From Roseimicrobium sp. ORNL1 (lineage in GTDB: Bacteria; Verrucomicrobiota; Verrucomicrobiia; Verrucomicrobiales; Verrucomicrobiaceae): a stretch of DNA of 64,000 nucleotides. The stretch's first letter is position 1. Each line of letters begins with the position of its first letter. The stretch lies in the NCBI RefSeq assembly GCF_011044495.1, contig NZ_CP049143.1, forward strand, positions 248,001 through 312,000, written 5' to 3'. The position numbers were made by a program, and so were the translations under genes. Shown in pieces: positions 26,958 to 34,852 of the stretch. The notes under the pieces are model-generated. The model searched no databases. It had not been told where the DNA came from and saw only the letters and a program-made list of their open reading frames with translations.

Positions 26958-28022
26958 GGACAGCGTCTGTTGCGGGGTGAGGTGGGGACTCCGTGCGCGT
27001 GACACCGCCAGCGTGATGAGCCACGGGACATTCACCAGGAATATGAAACAGAGAATCTGGTGGTTCGTAAAAGACAATCTCATCAGCCACGCGATGGAGA
27101 GATGCAGGATGATGATGGAAATGCCCATGAAGCTGGACCACTTCCGGTCACGCAGTCCCACCCAGGCGAAGAGTTCGATGAAGAAGCCCACGTCAAAGAG
27201 CAGCAAGGCCAGATAGGGGTGGTGGAGCATCAGTGTGGCAGAGGATGGGTCCCCGGCGAACTCCACCTCCAGGTCCTTGTAGAAAGAGAGGCGGTGGGTC
27301 TTGATGATCTCCACGCTGAGGTACTGTGAGTTCCACAGCCACATGCCTTTGGAGTTGATGATCTTCGTCACCACGGAGGTGATGTACCCTGCCAGGATGA
27401 TGCCGCGGCTGTAGTACCAGAGCTGCGCGCGCTGCTCCGCATCCGGCTTCTTCCACTTCCACCAGGCCACGGCTGCCTGGCCGAAGAGCATGATGCTGAT
27501 CATCTGGTGACCGTGGTACGTGTAGCCCTGCGAATCGTGATACGTCCACACGAGCATGTGCAGGATTGCCAGCACTGGCAGCACAAAGCGGATGCCGTAG
27601 CCGAGGATGTAGATCGCGACGAGGAAGCAGGCGATGACGAGGAACTCCTCATAGAGACCCGCTCGCGGCACCCAGGTCAGGGGGCCTGCGCCGCGGGCGC
27701 TCACCCGCGACTTTTCGCCGGCCTCATTGACGGCCATCTGCCCCTCGCCTTCATCGCGGGCCCCATAGTGCAGCCAGGTGAGGTCTACGAAATTCGCGAT
27801 GCCCTTCGGCTTGTCCTGTGACACATGGCGGAAGGGGTGCCAGTCTGTGAAAATCCACACCAGCATGGCGCCGAAGAGCAGGCGCATGATGAACCATTCC
27901 CACCGGCTGATGGGCTCCGGCACGAAGCCGCCTTTCACCCAGGAGACAAAACCTGCCTTCCACCGTTGCAGGCGGGTGGGCGGAGTAGTGGCGGCACGGG
28001 TGCTGGTGTTGGTCATGTGCAT
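26955..28022 (-). CDS. HTTM-like multi-pass membrane protein
   Basis: A 355-residue integral membrane protein with at least seven hydrophobic segments (for example WFIMRLLFGAMLVWIFTDW, FLVIACFLVAIYILGYGIRF, ISIMLFGQAAVAWW, YYSRGIILAGYITSVVTKI, YLALLLFDVGFFIELFAWVG, IIILHLSIAWLM and ILCFIFLVNVPWLI). The pattern, with a hydrophilic loop after helix 1 and IINSKGMWLWNSQYL, resembles HTTM-type (vitamin-K-carboxylase-like) membrane proteins, but no carboxylase lysine motif is clear. The start follows the upstream stop by 2 bp, so it is co-translated with the small membrane protein before it. Confidence 0.72.
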   Translation of the reverse strand: MHMTNTSTRAATTPPTRLQRWKAGFVSWVKGGFVPEPISRWEWFIMRLLFGAMLVWIFTDWHPFRHVSQDKPKGIANFVDLTWLHYGARDEGEGQMAVNEAGEKSRVSARGAGPLTWVPRAGLYEEFLVIACFLVAIYILGYGIRFVLPVLAILHMLVWTYHDSQGYTYHGHQMISIMLFGQAAVAWWKWKKPDAEQRAQLWYYSRGIILAGYITSVVTKIINSKGMWLWNSQYLSVEIIKTHRLSFYKDLEVEFAGDPSSATLMLHHPYLALLLFDVGFFIELFAWVGLRDRKWSSFMGISIIILHLSIAWLMRLSFTNHQILCFIFLVNVPWLITLAVSRARSPHLTPQQTLS

Positions 28023-28024
28023 GC

Positions 28025-28528
28025 TCAGCGCTTCTGCTTCTCCTTCCTGGGCGGCTGCACATGCTCCGCAACCACGGTGTTCGTTTCGATGAAGTGGCCG
28101 TCGCCGAAGCCAATCTTCGTTTCAATCAACTGGATGCGCTCAGGCAGCGGGCGTTTGGGACGCTGGGCGTTCTTCTGGCGGAGGTACTTCAGCACTGCGA
28201 GTCCGGCCTCTTCTTCCGTGGGAAAGTCATGCTTGTACGAGCCGAACATCTTCCCCACCTGGGAGGGGCTGATGCCAGTGTGGTACACATGCGCCAGCGG
28301 CTTGCTGTCGCCATCGGCCAGGTACTGCCACTTCAGCGGGCGCGAAGTGGGCATGGAGTACATGGGGTAGTGGGAAAAGGGAAACTGGTCGCGCGTGAGC
28401 TGCGTGACGAACACCAGCACCATCAGTGGGAAGATGGGATGGCGCACCAGACGCTTCCACCACGGCGCCGTAGGAGCGGCGGGCGTTGGGGTTTGGTCAT
28501 TAGGGGCGCTTTCCATGGATGGGTGCAT
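28025..28528 (-). CDS. Single-pass membrane protein, partner of HTTM-like protein
   Basis: A 167-residue protein with a proline-rich cytoplasmic N-terminus, one membrane segment (HPIFPLMVLVFVTQLT) and a mainly extracytoplasmic domain containing FSHYPMYSMPTSRPLKWQYLADGD. The FxHYPMYS motif is, to my knowledge, seen in small proteins next to HTTM-type membrane proteins; I rate this as recollection, not proof. The start is uncertain: ATG at 28528 or 28516, or TTG at 28537. Only 2 bp separate it from the HTTM-like gene downstream. Confidence 0.65.
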   Translation of the reverse strand: MHPSMESAPNDQTPTPAAPTAPWWKRLVRHPIFPLMVLVFVTQLTRDQFPFSHYPMYSMPTSRPLKWQYLADGDSKPLAHVYHTGISPSQVGKMFGSYKHDFPTEEEAGLAVLKYLRQKNAQRPKRPLPERIQLIETKIGFGDGHFIETNTVVAEHVQPPRKEKQKR

Positions 28529-28558
28529 CTGTGGCAATTCGACGTGGGTACTCCAGCG

Positions 28559-29251
28559 TCAGTGTGCTGGAGCGCCGGCATCCCGGCTGCCCTGGCGAGT
28601 CCGTTCCGCGATCACCAGGAACTGCTTGCCCTTGAAACGCCAGGCAAGAGGGAGCTTGAGATAGAGTGATACCATCCAGAGTGGGGGATTGGAACCTTGG
28701 GACATGGTGTAGGGCAGGAAGCGGCCTATCTTCTTCTTGATTTCAAATCCCGTGAGTTCGAGTCCTTCGGCAAGGGACTCTTCCGTGAGTGCGAGATGAT
28801 GATCCCAAAAGTCCCAGTAGTGTCCTCCCAAGTGGCGGATGTTCGGCCCCAGACAGATGATGCGGCCGCCCGGTTTGAGGGCATTCCATGCATGGGTGAG
28901 CGTGCTGCGGAGCGCGTCTTTGGTGAAGAGATGCTCAAAGAAGTTGCTGGTGAAGACCACGTCGAGTGAGCCATCCGCAATCGGCCACCGGGTCGAGCAA
29001 TCGTGCTCATGGAATTGCACGTCTTTGGAGAGTTTCTCCCGGGACTGGGGATTGAGGTCCATGCCATGCTTGGTGGCAGCCGCAATCTGGTTGATGAATT
29101 CCCCCCAGCCACAACCCAGATCTAGAACGGTAGAAGATGCAGGTATCCACCGGGAGAAAAAATCCCGTGTGAGAATGGTCCAAACCTTCCGACGGTAGGC
29201 TTCGATGGCGCTGAATCGAAGGTAGTATCCCCGTTGAAGATCGTCTTGCAT
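28559..29251 (-). CDS. Class I SAM-dependent methyltransferase
   Basis: A 230-residue Rossmann methyltransferase. Motif I is VLDLGCGWGEF (about residues 42-52), the acidic end of strand 2 is HGMDLNP, motif II DVQFHEHDC, motif IV LDVVFTSNFFEHL, and LKPGGRIICLGPN follows. The GHYWDFWDHHLALTEESLAEGLELTGFEI region is typical of methyltransferases from cell-envelope polysaccharide loci. It lies 13 bp after the SGNH-like gene and near the GT2 gene, supporting a glycan or lipid-linked substrate; that is inference. Confidence 0.85.
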   Translation of the reverse strand: MQDDLQRGYYLRFSAIEAYRRKVWTILTRDFFSRWIPASSTVLDLGCGWGEFINQIAAATKHGMDLNPQSREKLSKDVQFHEHDCSTRWPIADGSLDVVFTSNFFEHLFTKDALRSTLTHAWNALKPGGRIICLGPNIRHLGGHYWDFWDHHLALTEESLAEGLELTGFEIKKKIGRFLPYTMSQGSNPPLWMVSLYLKLPLAWRFKGKQFLVIAERTRQGSRDAGAPAH

Positions 29252-29264
29252 GAGGGGGCCTTCA

Positions 29265-30245
29265 CTAGGGGAGCTGCGGCTGAGTCTGCAGGATCTGGAG
29301 CTTCAGGTCCTGAATCTTCTTGTCCTCAGCGGCCACGAGCGCGTCGAACTGCTCCACCTCGGCGGCGTTCTGACCCTGCTCATGCTTGCGGAAGCCGTAG
29401 AGGTAGGTCTCGTTCGCGGGACGCCAGCGGTTGAAGAAGAGGTTGTCCTTCTTGATGACGTTTTCCCGCAGGGGCTTGGCAGCCGGGCTGGCCGGGTCTT
29501 GCTTGGGCAGGCCCAGGCCTTCCAGCATCTTCGCGGCCCACTGCTGGTAGCCGGCCTCAGCGTAGTGGATGCCATTTTCCGTGATGGGGTTGGCAGGGCG
29601 CTCCTTGTGCGCGCCACCCATGAGTTCGAAGCCATCCACGAAGAACGCGCCCTGCTTGCCGGCGAATTCCTTCAGCGCATTGCGCACGTCTTCTAGCTTG
29701 GCATTGGCTTCGGTCTGGTCCGGGAGTGGAGCACCCAGGTTCTCCAGCGGTGGCGGAGAGACCACGATGACGCGCACGTGCGGGTTCTTCGAGCGCACGA
29801 GTTCCAGCAGGTTGCGGTAGCCGGAGATGAATTCCGGCATCTTGATGAGTCCCTCAAAAGGCAGGTCCGCACCGTAGCAGGCGATGAGCACGGTGGGCTT
29901 CAGTGTTTCCAGATGCTTGCCCAGGCGCTCCAGACCCTCTGCCGGAGGGCCGAAGTAGGAGCGTGCGTGCCCGAAGACGGTGTCCCCGCTCCAGCCGAGA
30001 TTGCGCACGCTGATTTGTTTCTTCCCCACGGCGAGCGTCAGGGCCGTTTCCAGGAAGCCGTAGCGCTGCTCACGCTCCACGATGGTGCCGCCCAGAATCA
30101 CGACCCGGTCGCCATCCTTGAGCTCAAAGGCGCGTGTGGGCGGGGTGATTTGAGTTGGTGTCTGAGTTTGAGTTTGCGCGGTGGCCGCCGCTGCAGTCAC
30201 GAGCAGGGCAGCGGCTGAGGCGAGGCAGAGGATGGCGGATTTCAT
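29265..30245 (-). CDS. Exported SGNH-hydrolase-like protein with degenerate active site
   Basis: A 326-residue SGNH/GDSL-fold protein with a signal peptide (ILCLASAAALLVTAAAATAQ) and a QTQTQTPTQ linker. Fold landmarks are clear, but the catalytic blocks are altered. Block I reads VVILGGTIVEREQRYG instead of GDSxT. Block II has the expected glycine in VRNLGWSGDTVFG. Block III reads ACYGADLPFEG instead of GxND, and block V reads TENGIHYAEAGY instead of DxxH. The histidine remains but the nucleophilic serine is replaced by threonine or glycine. Such PVC proteins may be non-hydrolytic or use another mechanism. It sits in the GT2/methyltransferase run. Confidence 0.78.
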   Translation of the reverse strand: MKSAILCLASAAALLVTAAAATAQTQTQTPTQITPPTRAFELKDGDRVVILGGTIVEREQRYGFLETALTLAVGKKQISVRNLGWSGDTVFGHARSYFGPPAEGLERLGKHLETLKPTVLIACYGADLPFEGLIKMPEFISGYRNLLELVRSKNPHVRVIVVSPPPLENLGAPLPDQTEANAKLEDVRNALKEFAGKQGAFFVDGFELMGGAHKERPANPITENGIHYAEAGYQQWAAKMLEGLGLPKQDPASPAAKPLRENVIKKDNLFFNRWRPANETYLYGFRKHEQGQNAAEVEQFDALVAAEDKKIQDLKLQILQTQPQLP

Positions 30246-30314
30246 GCGCACGAGGACGAAAAAACAAGGAACAGTGGGTGGTGAGGCCGGGAGGGTTGAC
30301 TGAAACGGGGGCGA

Positions 30315-31106
30315 CTACGAACTCTTTTCTTTCGATATGGGCTGAATCTGACGCCGATAGTCACCCCGGCTGAAGAATTTCTCCAGCCAGACATACAAAA
30401 CGATGAAAATGTAACGGCTGCCCATTTCCTTGATCTTCAATTTGGGCACTCCCGCACGCCGGTTCCGCCAGGTGATGGGCATGGTGGTCCAGGTGTACCC
30501 GCGGACGATGGCCTTGAGCGGGATTTCCACCGTGAGGTTGAAATGCGGGGCAATCAGGGGCCGGCAGCCTTCGATGACCTCCCGCCGGTAAGCCTTGAAC
30601 GCGTTGGTGGTATCATTCAGCGGGATACGGAAAAGTATCCTGATGCCCCAGTTTACAATGCGATTTAGGATGAGCTTGTGTGTGGGGTAGTCATGGACCC
30701 CGCCCCCCTTGATGAAGCGGCTGCCAAAGACGCACTCGTACCCCTGATTGAGCAGTTCCCAATACTTGACCACCTCGGCGGGGCTGTCTGAGCAGTCCGC
30801 CATCATGATCACCACGGCGTCCCCGCTCATGTGGTCCAGACCGTGGATGATGGCGCGGCCGAAGCCGTGGGGGCCGGTGTTATTGACCGGGCGGAGGCTG
30901 GGGATGCGCTGGCTGAGGTCCTGCAGGACGGCCCAGGTGCCGTCCTGGCTGCCGTCATTCACCACCACTATCTCGTGGGAGATCTCCCGGGCGGACAGGG
31001 CCTGGTGGAGTTCTTCCACCGTATAGGTCACGCTACCTTCCTCATCACGAGCCGGAATGACCACGCTAAGAAGCTGCACCGGCTTTGAATTGAGGGATTC
31101 AGGCAT
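30315..31106 (-). CDS. Family 2 glycosyltransferase (polyprenyl-P-sugar synthase type)
   Basis: A 263-residue GT-A enzyme: [13 protein letters not shown] at the nucleotide-sugar site, [11 protein letters not shown], and [13 protein letters not shown] with the metal-binding acidic pair. [18 protein letters not shown] and [13 protein letters not shown] are typical of dolichol/undecaprenyl-phosphate mannose or glucose synthases. The C-terminal [13 protein letters not shown] may be a weak membrane-contact helix; no full two-helix membrane domain is present. It diverges from the epimerase gene (68-bp spacer) and leads a minus-strand run with SGNH, methyltransferase and membrane proteins. Confidence 0.85.
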   Translation of the reverse strand: MPESLNSKPVQLLSVVIPARDEEGSVTYTVEELHQALSAREISHEIVVVNDGSQDGTWAVLQDLSQRIPSLRPVNNTGPHGFGRAIIHGLDHMSGDAVVIMMADCSDSPAEVVKYWELLNQGYECVFGSRFIKGGGVHDYPTHKLILNRIVNWGIRILFRIPLNDTTNAFKAYRREVIEGCRPLIAPHFNLTVEIPLKAIVRGYTWTTMPITWRNRRAGVPKLKIKEMGSRYIFIVLYVWLEKFFSRGDYRRQIQPISKEKSS

Positions 31107-31174
31107 CAGAAAAGAGGTTCAGCCATGGAGAATTTTCTTTGCGGCGTCAATCGCAAATCGTAGCTTCGCGACGC

Positions 31175-32236
31175 ATGAAGATTGCCTTGGTAACCGGTTC
31201 AGGCGGCTTGATTGGCTCGGAGACGTGCAAACGGTTGCACGCGGAAGGCTATGCCATCGTGGGTGTGGACAACGATATGCGGGCCTACTTCTTTGGGGAG
31301 GAGGCCTCTACGAAGGGAACGCGGCAGCTTCTGCGGAAGCAACTGCAGGTGTACCATGATGAACCCGCTGACATCCGCGATTGGGATGCGGTGGAGTTCC
31401 TGTTCAAAAAATTTGGATTCGCCATAGCCGCTGTCGTCCACACCGCTGCCCAGCCGTCCCACGACTGGGCCGCCAAGGAGCCGCTCACGGACTTCGCGGT
31501 GAATGCCCAGGGCACGATGTACCTGCTGGAGGCCACCCGGAAGTACTGCCCGGAGGCCGTCTTCATCTTCACCAGCACGAACAAGGTGTACGGCGACACG
31601 CCCAACCGCCTGCCGCTCGTGGAAAAGGAGACACGCTGGGAGGTGGATGAGTCCCACCCCTACTTCGCAAAAGGCATCGATGAGTCGATGAGCATCGACA
31701 GCAGCAAGCACTCCATCTTTGGCGCGAACAAGGTGGCGGCGGACATTATGGTGCAGGAGTACGGGAGATATTTTGGCATGAAGACCGGCGTCTTCCGCGG
31801 CGGCTGCCTCACCGGCCCGGCGCATGCCGGTGCGGAGTTGCATGGATTCCTCGCCTATCTCATGAAATGCACGGTCACTGGCCGCCCGTACAACATCTAC
31901 GGTTACAAGGGCAAGCAGGTGCGGGACAACATCCACAGCCATGATCTCGTGGATGCTTTTGTGAAGTTCATCAAGAACCCGCGCCCCGGCGAGGTGTACA
32001 ACATCGGTGGCTCACGCCATTCGAACTGCTCCATGCTGGAAGCCATCAAGATGTGTGAGGACATCAGCGGCAACAAGCTCGACTGGAACCTCCTGGATGA
32101 CAACCGCATCGGCGACCACATCTGGTATGTGAGCGATGTCTCCAAGTTCCAGAGCCACTACCCGGACTGGGAGTACAAGTACGACCTCAAGACCACGCTG
32201 GAGGAAATCTACAAGGCGTGCGCGCTGACGAAGTAG
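31175..32236 (+). CDS. NAD-dependent sugar epimerase/dehydratase-like (extended SDR), Tyr-to-Phe
   Basis: A 353-residue extended short-chain dehydrogenase resembling CDP-paratose/tyvelose 2-epimerase. The NAD site is TGSGGLIG (7-14), and TSTNKVYGD (133-141) contains the catalytic Thr/Ser. The usual YxxxK reads F182-G-A-N-K186, aligned with SPYGCSK of paratose epimerases, so the catalytic tyrosine position holds phenylalanine. [24 protein letters not shown] and the C-terminal substrate domain are intact. I chose the ATG at 31175. Its divergent neighbour is a GT2 enzyme, so a nucleotide-sugar role in surface glycan assembly is plausible. Confidence 0.85.
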   Translation: MKIALVTGSGGLIGSETCKRLHAEGYAIVGVDNDMRAYFFGEEASTKGTRQLLRKQLQVYHDEPADIRDWDAVEFLFKKFGFAIAAVVHTAAQPSHDWAAKEPLTDFAVNAQGTMYLLEATRKYCPEAVFIFTSTNKVYGDTPNRLPLVEKETRWEVDESHPYFAKGIDESMSIDSSKHSIFGANKVAADIMVQEYGRYFGMKTGVFRGGCLTGPAHAGAELHGFLAYLMKCTVTGRPYNIYGYKGKQVRDNIHSHDLVDAFVKFIKNPRPGEVYNIGGSRHSNCSMLEAIKMCEDISGNKLDWNLLDDNRIGDHIWYVSDVSKFQSHYPDWEYKYDLKTTLEEIYKACALTK

Positions 32237-32262
32237 GAGAGTGGTGAGGATGTCGAAACGCT

Positions 32263-32290
32263 GCAACGCCTGGTCAGGCCTTGGCGTTGC
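32263..32290. terminator. Hairpin between convergent genes, possible bidirectional terminator
   Basis: GCAACGCC (32263-32270) and GGCGTTGC (32283-32290) form an 8-bp perfect stem with a 12-nt loop. It sits 26 bp after the epimerase stop (+) and 2 bp past the stop of the gene ending at 32293 (-). T-rich sequence follows weakly on both strands (TTCT on plus, GTTTC on minus). Confidence 0.5.
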
Positions 32291-32292
32291 TT

Positions 32293-32814
32293 CTATCCTG
32301 TTGCCAGGGCTTGGCGGACTCGGTTGAGAAACAAGTCTCGTTGTGGCGCTGGTCCCGGTCCCATGTTGGCATTTGCCCCTGATGCTGTGACGGTACGAAA
32401 GGTGGTTCCGCCGCCCAAGGGAGCTTGACCCAGTACAAAATAGCGAAGGTCCTGCGAAGTGCGATGCCGAAGTATGATGGAGAAGTACGGGGCCAGAACA
32501 ATCCCCGCTCCCTGCTGCATAAGGGTGACAGGGTCTGTGCCACTCATGTCAACGGGAGGGGGTGTAGGGAACTCCATCAAATAGTAGTCGTAATCGCCAA
32601 GCACACCGGAAACAGCCGAATAAAGACGCGCATCCTCAGGCACCGGTTCAAGCTCCGCCATCTGACAGGCAATCAAATAGTAGTACGGGCCCGCCGAAGT
32701 GGGGGCCTTCGTCCACGTGTCGATGGCTTTCTCCACGGCTTGGAATGCATAGTGGGGGAGAACGTGGTAGGCGACCCAATAGGAAATCTGAGGCAGGTTG
32801 TAAGCGTGGCTCAT
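32293..32814 (-). CDS. Hypothetical protein, last gene of orphan array
   Basis: A 173-residue protein of unknown family without signal peptide or membrane helix. It starts SHAYNLPQISYWVAYHVLPHY and has mixed hydrophobic segments (GPYYYLIACQMAEL, YDYYLMEFPTPPPVD, GIVLAPYFSIILR), giving an alpha/beta impression. Base composition and codon use look less GC-rich than the core genes nearby, by eye. It is the downstream end of seven same-strand orphan genes. Confidence 0.65.
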   Translation of the reverse strand: MSHAYNLPQISYWVAYHVLPHYAFQAVEKAIDTWTKAPTSAGPYYYLIACQMAELEPVPEDARLYSAVSGVLGDYDYYLMEFPTPPPVDMSGTDPVTLMQQGAGIVLAPYFSIILRHRTSQDLRYFVLGQAPLGGGTTFRTVTASGANANMGPGPAPQRDLFLNRVRQALATG

Positions 32815-32963
32815 TGAATGTTGTGTGGATAGCGGCCTGACGGCTCAAACTCAGCGAACGTGGAACGCGGGACGCGTCGGAGGCAACCGGAGCGCGTTGG
32901 TCAGATCCACTGCAGCCCAAGGTTAGGCGTCTTGGTTGTTTGCATTCAGTGCCGTGACGTAGT

Positions 32964-33338
32964 TCACCGTTTGTGAGATTGGCCGTCTTCTCCGATGTAA
33001 TCAGAGAAGTCCGGTTTGCTGGAGAGGCTGATTGGCAATTGATGCTCTATTACAGCGGCGATCACTTTCATGGCATTGGGATGAGGTTCCTCCTGACCAG
33101 ATTCACGGTAGTAGTACACGGTGCCTTTGGCGGCGGCGAGTTCCTTGAGTTTGGGAGCCAGATCGTCAGCGCTGCCAGGAGCGCCGTCGATTGTTACCGT
33201 CCCGTCGCGCATCACCGCGATTCTTAGTATTGGCGCTGTCGATTGCCCGGTTGTGGTGGAGTTGGTTTCCGCCGGCTTGGAGCATCCGAGGAGTCCGCAC
33301 GTAGCAAGAAGGACTGCAATTGTGACCGCCGGTTTCAT
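32964..33338 (-). CDS. Lipoprotein with ExbD/TolR-like periplasmic domain
   Basis: A 124-residue lipoprotein: KPAVTIAVLLATCGLLGC is a good type II signal with lipidation at C19. The mature part resembles the periplasmic domain of ExbD/TolR: LRIAVMRDGTVTIDGAPGS matches the strand-turn with the typical DG..x.IDG pattern, then DDLAPKLKELAAAKGTVYYYRE and AMKVIAAVIEHQLPISLS. The N-terminal membrane helix of real ExbD, with its proton-carrying aspartate, is absent, so it cannot drive transport. The resemblance is by motif pattern only. It lies in the orphan array. Confidence 0.68.
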   Translation of the reverse strand: MKPAVTIAVLLATCGLLGCSKPAETNSTTTGQSTAPILRIAVMRDGTVTIDGAPGSADDLAPKLKELAAAKGTVYYYRESGQEEPHPNAMKVIAAVIEHQLPISLSSKPDFSDYIGEDGQSHKR

Positions 33339-33420
33339 AAGATAGGTAGCGCACCCGACACAAAGATATGTCTGGAATGAAGAGACGCCAAGACTAACGC
33401 GAGGAGCCTCAATTGAGAGA

Positions 33421-33798
33421 TCATTGTATCTCCTCAGGTAGAAGATGGAACTGACGCATCATGTCGAGCCACTGCCTGTGTGCCGCAGCGCACTCCGCAC
33501 GCTGGTCGCGCGAGTATGCTGCCTCTTGCTCAAGATAGGAAGCAATGTCACTGAACTGAGCGAAATCAGACACTGCCATGGGTAAACCGGCCGCAGCACA
33601 GCTCCGTCGCAAAGTATCGAGCCAGAGGAGAAGTGCCTCGAAGCGTTCTCGATCAAAAACGTTTGCGCAGGCCAGTCGGTCCAGAAAGCGGGAGCGAATG
33701 TCATAGAACTCTGCGCGGACATGACTCCTGACATCGTCCTCTCCCAGAGTGGACTCAGGCGGCGGTCGGAAGAACGAATTCTGCGGTTCTGTAGTCAT
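33421..33798 (-). CDS. Hypothetical cytoplasmic alpha-helical protein
   Basis: A 125-residue protein from the ATG at 33798 (TTEPQNSFFRPPPES). Mostly helical and charged (DDVRSHVRAEFYDIRSRFLDRLA, RERFEALLLWLDTLRRSCAAAG, YLEQEAAYSRDQRAECAAAHRQWLDMM). No signal peptide, membrane helix or known motif. The frame is open to 33918, but that extension is compositionally unlike protein and overlaps the neighbour's 3' flank. Part of the orphan array. Confidence 0.6.
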   Translation of the reverse strand: MTTEPQNSFFRPPPESTLGEDDVRSHVRAEFYDIRSRFLDRLACANVFDRERFEALLLWLDTLRRSCAAAGLPMAVSDFAQFSDIASYLEQEAAYSRDQRAECAAAHRQWLDMMRQFHLLPEEIQ

Positions 33799-33931
33799 CG
33801 TGAGGGCGCAACATTCGGCGATCTGAAGCTCGATGACGGCGGCAGGCTGGTTGCGAGAGCGCCGTTGGTGGCGAGTTGCGGCTGTGATAGTTTGGTGCTG
33901 TTCACGGCAGCGCAGCAATCGGTCGACTGCC

Positions 33932-34339
33932 TTACTTGAACAAGTTCACCAACGAACCATCCGACGTGATGATCACACAGGCGGCAAAAAAATCTGCGGG
34001 CGGCTTCGAGACATAAAGGGCAACGCTGTGGCCAGACGGCAGGTCGTAAATCAAGAAGTCGTGCTCGCGATCCCGTTTCGTGGTGAGGTAACGGGAAGGA
34101 GGGCCATACCGGCCGATAAAGTTCCGAATCGAAAATCCCTCTTTCTGTTGCGAGAAACTCTCGAAGGCGCTCACGTCCGAGGTCATCTCCGGAATCTTCA
34201 CGGGCAACCAGGCCGTTGGGAGCGAATTGGACGTGTAGTGGGGTGAAGCCCAAATCTTGCGAAGCGTGGTTTTGTCCGAACCGGCAACTGCTGTGGTGAG
34301 GCACAGCATAAGCAGGGCGAGAATACGAGGTATGCTCAT
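33932..34339 (-). CDS. Secreted hypothetical protein
   Basis: With the ATG at 34339 it has 135 residues and a signal peptide (SIPRILALLMLCLTTAVA, cleavage before GSDK). The mature domain has GFSIRNFIGRYGPPSRYLTTKR and FLIYDLPSGHSVALYVSKP, a small beta-rich pattern that recalls SmpA/OmlA-type or BLIP-like exported domains (a glycine-proline turn before a predicted strand), but this is only suggestive. A TTG at 34354 would overlap the upstream stop. Member of the orphan array. Confidence 0.6.
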   Translation of the reverse strand: MSIPRILALLMLCLTTAVAGSDKTTLRKIWASPHYTSNSLPTAWLPVKIPEMTSDVSAFESFSQQKEGFSIRNFIGRYGPPSRYLTTKRDREHDFLIYDLPSGHSVALYVSKPPADFFAACVIITSDGSLVNLFK

Positions 34340-34350
34340 ACGATTAAGGT

Positions 34351-34752
34351 TCAAGGTGCGCTGCCGTTTTCGGATTCATCATCTTCGGGCCACCCGTCGA
34401 GGGCGCCGACTCCGAACGTGTCTTGAATCGGGTAGCCCTGGAGCTTGGCAGCGGCGGCAAGGTGATTGGGAGCATGGACGAGAAACTCTTCGATGCCCTC
34501 ACGAATCTCTTCTGGAGTGAAACGCTCTGGGAAGAGTAGAAGTGCCGCGACGAATGCCGCATCCGAGTTCCAGTCTGTCATGTGGAATGCGATGTCGAAC
34601 GCAGTCTTGTCGTTAAAGTCGCCGGTCAGTGCTGACTGTGCTGCTTGCTGGGCATCGGGAATAGGGACTGCAAACTGATCGGCTCGATCGCCAACCAGCT
34701 CGCGAAAGATCGCGATGGCTTTGTCTTGGACAGATGGTTCGGCGTTGCTCAT
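34351..34752 (-). CDS. Hypothetical acidic protein
   Basis: A 133-residue cytoplasmic protein, acidic at both ends and helical: AIAIFRELVGDR, FDIAFHMTDWNSDAAFVAALLLFPERFTPEEIREGIEEFLVHAPNHLAAAAKLQGYP, ending WPEDDESENGSAP. The size, acidity and genomic setting are those of many bacterial immunity-type proteins, but no specific family is recognised, so that stays a guess. Its 3' end nearly overlaps the next gene, consistent with co-transcription. Confidence 0.63.
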   Translation of the reverse strand: MSNAEPSVQDKAIAIFRELVGDRADQFAVPIPDAQQAAQSALTGDFNDKTAFDIAFHMTDWNSDAAFVAALLLFPERFTPEEIREGIEEFLVHAPNHLAAAAKLQGYPIQDTFGVGALDGWPEDDESENGSAP

Positions 34753-34852
34753 GGATGAGTGGTGATGGTCTGGTGGTACTCGTTGCAGTTCATGGCCACG
34801 GCAAGCTCCTCATCGTCGGAATCCCCACGATGATGGGCTTGTCGGACCTGAG

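Noticed and set aside
25475-26980. A 501-codon open frame opposite the PVC cytochrome gene
   Set aside because: Shadow of the coding strand; the minus-strand product has clear propeller and CxxCH motifs, this one has none.
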